From an uncultured Bacteroidales bacterium (GTDB lineage: Bacteria > Bacteroidota > Bacteroidia > Bacteroidales > Paludibacteraceae), in NCBI GenBank assembly GCA_947164985.1, contig CAMUYI010000011.1, forward strand, positions 1-49,103: 49,103 nt of DNA, in the 5' to 3' direction. Positions within the stretch are counted from its first letter, which is position 1. Each line of letters opens with the position of its first letter. The notes under the pieces are model-generated. The model was not told the DNA's origin. It saw nothing but the letters and a program-made list of their open reading frames with translations, and did no database searches. This document shows, one piece after another, positions 23,304 through 30,440 of the stretch. A program made the translations under genes and the position numbers.

Positions 23304-25649
23304 TTAGCACCCATTGAGGGTTTCTCTAAATGCAGATGGGGTGAGGCCGGTGGAGGTTTTGAAACTGGTGGCGAAGTATTGGGGATTGCTGAAACCGCAG
23401 GCATAGGCGACCTCTTTGACGGAGAGATCCGTTTGTTGTAGCAATGAGCAAGCGTGCTTGATACGCGCTTCCTGCAAGAAATCTTTGGGCGAGAGATTAA
23501 ATAGTTCATGCATCTTTCGGTTGAGAGATGAACGGCTCATGCCGGTGGCTTCCATCAGGTCATCGACATTGATATCCACATTGCCCATATTCGTTTCCAT
23601 AAATGCTGTTAGTGTCTGCAAGAACTGTTCATTCTTATTCAGATAGCCGGCAACCATCACTTCCGGTAGGGGCGCCTGCTGTGAGTCTTGTCTGTTCTGC
23701 AAAGCAACCAACCGTTCTTGCACATCGAGATAGGCCTCCAAGGCTTCTTTACGCTTCTTCTTGAGGGCACGCATGTGCAATAAGGAGATGATGATAGTGA
23801 GCAGCGCAGCAAAAGCTCCGAAAAGCACGAGTGTCTTTCCGAGAGTGCTTTCCATGAAGGTCGGTTGGACGATGATGGTAAGGCGGCGCACGTTGTTTTG
23901 CCACTGTTGGTAGGCGTTGGTGGAGCAAATATCCAGGATATATTCTCCCGGGTGCAGGTCGGGCAGTTGTATCTCTGCGACCGACGAAGCGGCGCTCCAA
24001 GGAGCCTCCTGAGCATCTACTTTATCGAACCGATAGCGGTATAAGACAGCGCCGCAATTCCTGAAATCCAAAGCGGAGAACCACACGCCGAGACTGCGTT
24101 CCTTGGGCGAGAGGACGATCCGGCTTACCGTGTCCACCCCGTACTCCATGGGTCCGTTGCTACGTTGGAGCGCGCTGATCGCTATACGAACAGGTTTGGT
24201 CTCAGGTTGCAGATCCGCATGGTTCAGCAGCATCAGTCCGTCGTGCGGAGCTACCAGAAGTCGTCCGTTGCCGAGATCAAGGGGCGGTACTTCGCCTAAG
24301 ATAAGGTGATTATTGCCCGTATAATTGAAAAAAGCGCTTTCGAAATTGACGATGTCGGGTGTATGCGTATTGAGCAGGCTTAGGGCATTATTGCCTTGCA
24401 GCAGCAGGGTACTGTCGTTCCACGGCATGATCTCATAGACAATGTCGCTTGCCAAGCCCTCCTTCGTCGTCAAGTGATCAAAACTCCATTTTCCGGCTTC
24501 CATATCGCTCAGCCGAATGCTGTTGAGGCCTCCGCCTTCCGTGCCGACAAACAGTTTCCCGGAATGTTCCGCAAGACACATGACGGCATTGCTGCTGAGC
24601 GAATGGCTATTCCCTGTTTCGCGTTGATGCAAGGAGATCTGTCCGTTTCTCACTTCCAACAAACCGATCGTGGTAGCAGCGAACAAGGAGCCATCCGTAC
24701 TTTTTAGCAACCGCCGTATATACATCCCTTCTGTGCCGGATACTTGCTCAAATTCTGAATTCTGAATTCTGAAATCTGAATTCTCCCTCACCCACAATCC
24801 GAAGCCGTAGGTAGCGACCCACATTCGTCCCTGCTCGTCCGGGAGGATGTCATACACATTGCGCACGTTCGGATATGTCTGCTGCTTGCCGTCTATCTCG
24901 ATGAGCGCCCCGGGTTTGGTACCTAACCACACATGCCCGTCTTCGGTCTCGCGGATACAATAGACGGGTGCACCGAAATCTTCCGTCCGGATCACATGCA
25001 GCGTGCTGTCATAGACCATGACTTGATTCGTATATCGTCGGGCAGTCCAAATCTCACCGTTCGAGCGTTGGGCTATATACCGCACCTCATCTTCCCCTAC
25101 CCGCCTTCCGTGCGGTACGACAGGCGTAGCGATATACAAACCGTGTTCGTCTATCAACCACACATTCTCTGCCGAATCGACATACTTATAGCGGATGTTT
25201 TTCAGTTGCGTGAGGCCGTTTTGGAAAGTGAGGTCCTTACGCCTGTAATTGGGGTCATGGTTCGCACGGAGTCGTTCTTGCACCTCCGCTCGTTGTGCAG
25301 CCGAGAGCGTATCAAACGCACACGTACGCGTATTAAAGAGGAATATACTGTCTTCTACCAGACAATAGAGATTGTTTTCTTTGGTCAGTTTGATATGTCG
25401 GAACTTATCCGAAGGGGTGGAGATACTGTCACCCGGTTGGGTCTTGAATGCCACAAAACGTGTCCCGTCAAACCGGTTGAGTCCATTCCATGTGGCAACC
25501 CAAACCATGCCGGTTGTATCTTGTACCACATGCGAAGTGAGCCAGTGACTCAATCCGTTACGGTCATCAAAGAAACGCAGGGAGTACTCCGTAGCCCAAA
25601 GGGAGAGGTGAAAAGTGAAAAATGAAAGGATAATAACTAAGCGTCTCAT
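23304..25649 (-). CDS. Propeller/Y_Y_Y membrane regulator with AraC output, no kinase
   Basis: 781 aa. Signal peptide (MRRLVIILSFFTFHLSLWA), then Reg_prop-type beta-propeller repeats (NGLSHWLTSHVVQDTTGMVWVATWNGL style) to about residue 500, a Y_Y_Y domain to about 595, a membrane helix at about 604-625, about 50 residues of basic/coiled linker, and an AraC-type HTH at about 675-779 (DDLMEATGMSRSSLNRKM ... SVKEVAYACGFSNPQYFATSF). It has the sensor and output of a hybrid two-component system (HTCS) but lacks HisKA, HATPase and receiver domains, so it is about half the usual length. Probably a one-component transmembrane activator of the divergent CE12-CE8 operon. The start ATG (25647-25649) lies just inside its promoter. 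Confidence 0.92.
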   Translation of the reverse strand: MRRLVIILSFFTFHLSLWATEYSLRFFDDRNGLSHWLTSHVVQDTTGMVWVATWNGLNRFDGTRFVAFKTQPGDSISTPSDKFRHIKLTKENNLYCLVEDSIFLFNTRTCAFDTLSAAQRAEVQERLRANHDPNYRRKDLTFQNGLTQLKNIRYKYVDSAENVWLIDEHGLYIATPVVPHGRRVGEDEVRYIAQRSNGEIWTARRYTNQVMVYDSTLHVIRTEDFGAPVYCIRETEDGHVWLGTKPGALIEIDGKQQTYPNVRNVYDILPDEQGRMWVATYGFGLWVRENSDFRIQNSEFEQVSGTEGMYIRRLLKSTDGSLFAATTIGLLEVRNGQISLHQRETGNSHSLSSNAVMCLAEHSGKLFVGTEGGGLNSIRLSDMEAGKWSFDHLTTKEGLASDIVYEIMPWNDSTLLLQGNNALSLLNTHTPDIVNFESAFFNYTGNNHLILGEVPPLDLGNGRLLVAPHDGLMLLNHADLQPETKPVRIAISALQRSNGPMEYGVDTVSRIVLSPKERSLGVWFSALDFRNCGAVLYRYRFDKVDAQEAPWSAASSVAEIQLPDLHPGEYILDICSTNAYQQWQNNVRRLTIIVQPTFMESTLGKTLVLFGAFAALLTIIISLLHMRALKKKRKEALEAYLDVQERLVALQNRQDSQQAPLPEVMVAGYLNKNEQFLQTLTAFMETNMGNVDINVDDLMEATGMSRSSLNRKMHELFNLSPKDFLQEARIKHACSLLQQTDLSVKEVAYACGFSNPQYFATSFKTSTGLTPSAFRETLNGC
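24749..24783 (-). repeat. Iterated heptamer array D (in regulator propeller)
   Basis: On the + strand: CAAATTC, TGAATTC, TGAATTC, TGAAATC, TGAATTC. On the coding strand it encodes NSDFRIQNSEFE, an insertion-like loop in the propeller. Confidence 0.88.
25607..25627 (-). repeat. Iterated heptamer array E (in regulator signal peptide)
   Basis: On the + strand: GGTGAAA, AGTGAAA, AATGAAA. On the coding strand it forms the hydrophobic signal-peptide codons SFFTFHL. Only three units, so weaker than the others. Confidence 0.65.
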
Positions 25650-25673
25650 GGTGGTTTTGTGTAAAAATCGGTG

Positions 25674-25704
25674 CAAAGGTACGTAAAATTTTCCACATAT
25701 GCAA
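25674..25704 (-). promoter_or_regulatory. Promoter of the propeller-AraC regulator
   Basis: Read on the minus strand: TTGC (25704-25701), 19 bases, TACCTTTG (25681-25674). The expected leader to the ATG is about 18 bases. Confidence 0.85.
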
Positions 25705-25755
25705 ATTTTATACGTCTTTGGTGAGTTTTTGTACGCTCATATGCGCGAATTGTTG

Positions 25756-25763
25756 TACTTTTG
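25756..25763 (+). promoter_or_regulatory. -7 box of the CE12-CE8 operon
   Basis: TACTTTTG fits TAnnTTTG and lies 50 bases before the ATG at 25814. No good -33 box is at the usual 19-base spacing; TTTG at 25728-25731 is 24 bases away. The weak -33 fits an activator-dependent promoter, facing away from the regulator gene. Confidence 0.65.
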
Positions 25764-25813
25764 CCGCCGTATTTGAAAACTTTCAGTTTAACAATTTAAT
25801 AATTTTATTCACC

Positions 25814-28800
25814 ATGAAAAAAATCTTATCGATTTTCGTAGCCATGATGCTTTGCCTGCCGCAGATGCAGGGAGCTATCAAAGTACACACCATCGGCGAT
25901 TCGACGATGGCGGAGTATGATGAGAGTACGACGGATAAGCGAGGCTGGGGTATGTACCTCGGTTCGTTCTTCGATCCGGCGTTTGTGACTGTCAACAACC
26001 GAGGCAAGTCCGGAGCCGACACACGTGGTTTCTATACCGGTGCCGCTTATTGGCCTTCGGTCAAGAGCCAGATGCAAGCAGGTGACTACCTGCTCATCCA
26101 GTTCGCCCACAACGATGAAGGTACCGTCACCTATGGTATGGATAATCTGGAGTATGCGGCGTATTGTGCAGCCAATAGCCTGCCTGCACCGACTGATGCA
26201 CGTGGTACTAACCCGCAGACGACTTATCGTGACATGCTGCGCGCGTTCATTGATGAAGCGCGCGCGTTGGGCGTGAACCCCGTCTTGGTCGGACCGATAT
26301 GCCGTGCGTATTTCCAAGGTAACAACATCCGCCGAAACGGTCAGCATGACCTCGGCGATAAATTCTCCAAGATTGAGAACGGTGTGCTGTACGAGAATCA
26401 GAGTCTTCCTGCCGGTGACTCCACCATGAGTTACGTGAAGGCGATGAAAGTCGTAGCAGCAGAGAAGAATGTACCGTTCATCGACCTCACCGAAGCAACG
26501 CGCCAACTGTACCTGTCGTACGGCGAGACGCAGTGTTTGAGTCTGCTCTTCTGCGAAGGCGACAAAACCCATACCAACGCCATGGGAGGTAACCTCGTGG
26601 CACGTGCTGCGGCGCAATTGCTCAAGAACGCAGGCGTCTTAGCAGAGCATATCACGATCCCGACCGACATCACGGCCAACCCCAACGCCATCGAGATAGG
26701 CGAGACCTATTGCGGGGTAGCGCAGAACAAGGAGTTCCTGCTCACCGGTTATGGTCTGGAACCGGCTAACGGTACGGTCGCTCTAACCGCTACAGTGAAC
26801 TTGCAGATTTCGCTTGATAAAGTCAACTATGCGTCCACGGCCAATGCTACCTACAGCGGCGGTTCGATGTTCCAGAAGGTGTATGTGCGTGCTAACTACA
26901 GCACCGGTGGAGAACAACTCGACACAGTCTATGCGACCTCCGGCGAACATGTGATTGCTATCCCTGTCAGCGCAACGGCTATCTCGTTGGACGGCGGTGC
27001 AGAGGTTAGTGCTACATGGGCTATCAATGCCCGTCCGGTACCTGCTGCCGTCGTAGAAGGTCCGATCAGTGCCGCGTTCGCAATGAGTAACATGGCTTGT
27101 ATGGATTATAGCAAGAATTATTTCACAGACGGCGATGAGACAGGTATCGTCCTCGCACGTTTCCATAACTCCGCTAACGGCAGCAGCCGTACCCCGTGGC
27201 CTGCCGGTGAGATAGATGAGAATGCCAGCCGTTATATCGATTTTGCCATCACCGCTCCCGAGGCGATGGACGTACGTATCACCGGCATATCCATGGATGT
27301 CACTGCGGATGCTACATCCACGATGTGCTATCATATTAATACCGGTTTCGGCGATGCCTTCACAAACGTGATGACCATCTATGAGAAACGTAACTTGCCT
27401 AACCGTGCCATCGAACATGTTAACCTTACGCCGACCCTTACCGTCAAAGCAGGTCAGACCCTTCACGTGCACGTGCTGCCTTGGCATGACTACGGAGAGG
27501 AGAAGGACAGCAAATATATATGCCTTCGTAACGTCGTTATCTCCGGTCAGGCTTTTGCTGCAGAACCGGGAGATGAACCGGGAGATGAACCGGGCGAAGA
27601 GACCAACGAGCATGCTTTTGGTTTGACGGCTGACGTAGATATGACCGATCATACTCTTACCGCCCTGTCTCCGCTGCCTTCGACAAGCGATAAAGTGACC
27701 TCTACCAATGTACAGGCCACCTATGCCGTTCTGACGAACCGTAATGTTTATCACGGCGATGCAACCGCTTACACGGCACCGGTGACGTATCGTAACTTGG
27801 CGAATAATGTGACCATCAAGACGCAAGCGGATGCCGAATCCAGCGATGCGTATATTGCATTCAAGATGACGATTGCTGACGGTTATGTCTTCAATGCAAG
27901 CGAGATTAATACAGACCTTTATCTGGATAACAAATCCAACTGGTTCTATGAGTTTATCATCGAAGGCGCTAACGGTTTACCGCTCTTCAAGTCGGCTACC
28001 CAAACGATCGGCGCCGGTCAGAGCGGAACAGGCCATAAAGCCACTTTGGCGCTGGAAAGCGAGACCGTCAAGAACCTCAAGGGTGAGATCACGGTGAAGT
28101 TCATCTATTGGATCAATAGCGGTTCGACACTGTTAGCTATCAAAGATTTTAATATCAAAGGTACCGTAGAGGAGCAAGCTGCACGCACCTTCACGGATTT
28201 CAAAGTGGAGTTCCGTGACGACCCCTATACCGTTTTCCTTCCCGATAACAATCAGTTGCCGGAAGGTGTAACGATTGCGGGCACCAACTATAACGGAGTC
28301 CAGCATGGTATCTACGGCGGTACCGTCACCGTACCGGTGGACGGACCGGTGAAGTTCACTATCGGCGCATGTCAGTTTAGCAAGACCGATATCACCGTGA
28401 AAAAGAACGGTGTGAATTTTGCTACGTTTAGCAATGTCGGTCCCTGTGGCGAGCAGAAACCGAATTACAACCAGTTCGTTACATGGACTTATAATGTGGA
28501 AGAAGCCGCTACATTGACTTTCGAGTTCGGCAATCAGACTTTTGTCCCGTATTTCTTCGCTGAAGCATGTGACTACATTGCACAAGCAATGGTTAGTTAT
28601 TATGATACGGACGGTACAACGCTCTTAGGTAGCGAGACCGTGGACGGCGGTTCGGCTTTGGTATATGCTTATAGCGTTTCGGACGTAACCGTACCGGCAG
28701 GTAAGGCTTTCCGCGGTTGGTTCGCTTCGGCGGAACCTAATGCCCTCAAAGTGGCAGAAGGAACGACCGTTATCGAGAGCCTCAAACTCTATGCCCATGC

Positions 28801-30421
28801 AACGGATATCGAGGTAGCAGAAGTAGGTAAGGTCTTCAACTACGACCTGACCCAACGCTCTTTCTATCCGGAGGATCATGAACTCATCTCCATCACCGGC
28901 GGTACGTATAATGGAACACAGCACGGATGGCAGTTCAGCGCCAATGGCACGATTACGATTGAGGTAGCCGGAAACGCCCTTATTAGTTTGGCGCTCTGCA
29001 AATACGGCAATGCCAGCACACTCGCTTGCGTGGACGCGAATAGCAATCCTGTCGGAGAACCGATCACTTTGCCGGTAGCTGCAGACGGAAACAAAGGTGT
29101 GTTCCGCTATACCGGTCCTGCCACTACGCTCACTTTCACCCTCTCTAACGGTGGTTACGTACACGCTGTCAAGGTGTATAACCTGGAGCAGGTACCGACC
29201 CTCAATGAAGCCGGTTACTACGTCATCGGAGCAGGTGATGCTGCCGGTTTGGTGTTGGCCTTGGAGACGGCACAGCCTTACGATAAGATCTTCCTTCCGA
29301 ATGGTATATATGACCTCGGTACGGCAACTCTCACCCATATCGACCAGACGGTCAGCCTGATCGGTCAGTCGATGGAAGGTGTACTCATTCAGAACCATCC
29401 GCTGGCAGCCGGTATGAATAATGCCGAGACGTTCTATATCGGTGCCGATAATGTCTATCTGCAAGACCTCGCTATCCGCTGCGATGTGTCCTATGAAGGC
29501 AGTTCAGCCAGTGGAGTAGGTATCGCCGTACAGGTGCGCGGAGACAAGAGCATCATGAAACAAGTAGATCTGCAAGGTAACCAGGATACGTATTATTCTT
29601 CTTGTCCGGCTACCGCACGCGGTTATTTCGAAGACGGACGTATCGAAGGTACGGTGGATTATATTTGCGGTGGCGGCGATATGTGGTTTGAGAATACCTT
29701 GTTATACAATAATGCACGAGCGCATGCAGATGTTATCCTCGCGCCTTCGACGGCCGCAGAGACCGTTTACGGCTACGTGCTCAATAACTGTACCATTGAC
29801 GGTGATGAAAGTCAAGCCGGAAGATGGAATCTCGCACGCGGTTGGCATAACAGCCCTGCCGCTACCTTCCTCAATGCTACCTGTCTCATCGCTCCGTCGG
29901 CACAAGGTTACACCTATATGAGCGCTGACCTCCCCGTCCGCTTCCATGAGTATAACACGCATCTGGAAGATGGTACGCCGGTTACAGGTCATAACCTGAA
30001 CGGACTCAACTACGCCGCTAACTCCGATGCTATCTATCTCGAAGCTATCGGTAATTACACCTATGATAACGTGGTCAAAGGAGCCGACAACTGGGATGCA
30101 CGCGCTATCGCAGCACAAGCTGTTGCTGATCCCAAAGTTATCGATGACGATGCGGCTTACCTCATTGAGGACGAAGGTACTTTCGTTGCCCTACTCAAAG
30201 GTAGTGAACTGAACCTTGCTTCCTACATCGGCAAGACACTCCGCAAAGCCAACACACGCGGCGGCTTCGGTGCTCCGGCTACGATTGAAGATACGGAGAC
30301 AGGAGTGGAGAATGTAAATTTGAAATCTGAAATCATAAATCATAAATATATCCGTAACGGACAGTTACTGATAGTAAAAGATGGCAAGACCTATAACGCA
30401 CAAGGAATTCAAATTCAATAA
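25814..30421 (+). CDS. CE12-CE8 pectin esterase fusion, T9SS-like tail
   Basis: 1,535 aa, secreted. Signal peptide 1-20. SGNH esterase (rhamnogalacturonan acetylesterase, CE12) at about 21-275 with GDST (28-31), HND (99-101) and DKTH (250-253). Ig-like beta domain about 276-420, a further beta domain to about 590, then an EPGDEPGDEPGE linker. A roughly 180-residue module (about 603-783) recurs twice in the next gene. Two copies of a beta domain with TNYNGVQHG / TYNGTQHG flank one InlB-type repeat (about 790-1125). Pectin methylesterase (CE8) at about 1130-1440 with GNQDTYY, GTVDYICGGG (Asp of the DFIFG motif) and LARGW (Arg of LGRPW). The tail GVENVN ... IRNGQL, DGKTYNAQG matches other T9SS-like ends here. 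Together it should remove acetyl and methyl groups from pectin. ATG 25814 was chosen over an in-frame start at 25718 that lies upstream of the promoter and spoils the signal peptide. Confidence 0.92.
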   Translation: MKKILSIFVAMMLCLPQMQGAIKVHTIGDSTMAEYDESTTDKRGWGMYLGSFFDPAFVTVNNRGKSGADTRGFYTGAAYWPSVKSQMQAGDYLLIQFAHNDEGTVTYGMDNLEYAAYCAANSLPAPTDARGTNPQTTYRDMLRAFIDEARALGVNPVLVGPICRAYFQGNNIRRNGQHDLGDKFSKIENGVLYENQSLPAGDSTMSYVKAMKVVAAEKNVPFIDLTEATRQLYLSYGETQCLSLLFCEGDKTHTNAMGGNLVARAAAQLLKNAGVLAEHITIPTDITANPNAIEIGETYCGVAQNKEFLLTGYGLEPANGTVALTATVNLQISLDKVNYASTANATYSGGSMFQKVYVRANYSTGGEQLDTVYATSGEHVIAIPVSATAISLDGGAEVSATWAINARPVPAAVVEGPISAAFAMSNMACMDYSKNYFTDGDETGIVLARFHNSANGSSRTPWPAGEIDENASRYIDFAITAPEAMDVRITGISMDVTADATSTMCYHINTGFGDAFTNVMTIYEKRNLPNRAIEHVNLTPTLTVKAGQTLHVHVLPWHDYGEEKDSKYICLRNVVISGQAFAAEPGDEPGDEPGEETNEHAFGLTADVDMTDHTLTALSPLPSTSDKVTSTNVQATYAVLTNRNVYHGDATAYTAPVTYRNLANNVTIKTQADAESSDAYIAFKMTIADGYVFNASEINTDLYLDNKSNWFYEFIIEGANGLPLFKSATQTIGAGQSGTGHKATLALESETVKNLKGEITVKFIYWINSGSTLLAIKDFNIKGTVEEQAARTFTDFKVEFRDDPYTVFLPDNNQLPEGVTIAGTNYNGVQHGIYGGTVTVPVDGPVKFTIGACQFSKTDITVKKNGVNFATFSNVGPCGEQKPNYNQFVTWTYNVEEAATLTFEFGNQTFVPYFFAEACDYIAQAMVSYYDTDGTTLLGSETVDGGSALVYAYSVSDVTVPAGKAFRGWFASAEPNALKVAEGTTVIESLKLYAHATDIEVAEVGKVFNYDLTQRSFYPEDHELISITGGTYNGTQHGWQFSANGTITIEVAGNALISLALCKYGNASTLACVDANSNPVGEPITLPVAADGNKGVFRYTGPATTLTFTLSNGGYVHAVKVYNLEQVPTLNEAGYYVIGAGDAAGLVLALETAQPYDKIFLPNGIYDLGTATLTHIDQTVSLIGQSMEGVLIQNHPLAAGMNNAETFYIGADNVYLQDLAIRCDVSYEGSSASGVGIAVQVRGDKSIMKQVDLQGNQDTYYSSCPATARGYFEDGRIEGTVDYICGGGDMWFENTLLYNNARAHADVILAPSTAAETVYGYVLNNCTIDGDESQAGRWNLARGWHNSPAATFLNATCLIAPSAQGYTYMSADLPVRFHEYNTHLEDGTPVTGHNLNGLNYAANSDAIYLEAIGNYTYDNVVKGADNWDARAIAAQAVADPKVIDDDAAYLIEDEGTFVALLKGSELNLASYIGKTLRKANTRGGFGAPATIEDTETGVENVNLKSEIINHKYIRNGQLLIVKDGKTYNAQGIQIQ
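30316..30350 (+). repeat. Iterated heptamer array F (linker of the pectin esterase)
   Basis: AAATTTG, AAATCTG, AAATCAT, AAATCAT, AAATATA. The array encodes NLKSEIINHKYI, the linker between the last domain and the T9SS-like tail. Confidence 0.85.
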
Positions 30422-30440
30422 TAACTAATTCATTAACAAC

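Noticed and set aside
23304..25649. Classical hybrid two-component system (HTCS)
   Set aside because: No HisKA H-box, HATPase N/G boxes or receiver Asp motif lies between the membrane helix and the AraC domain.
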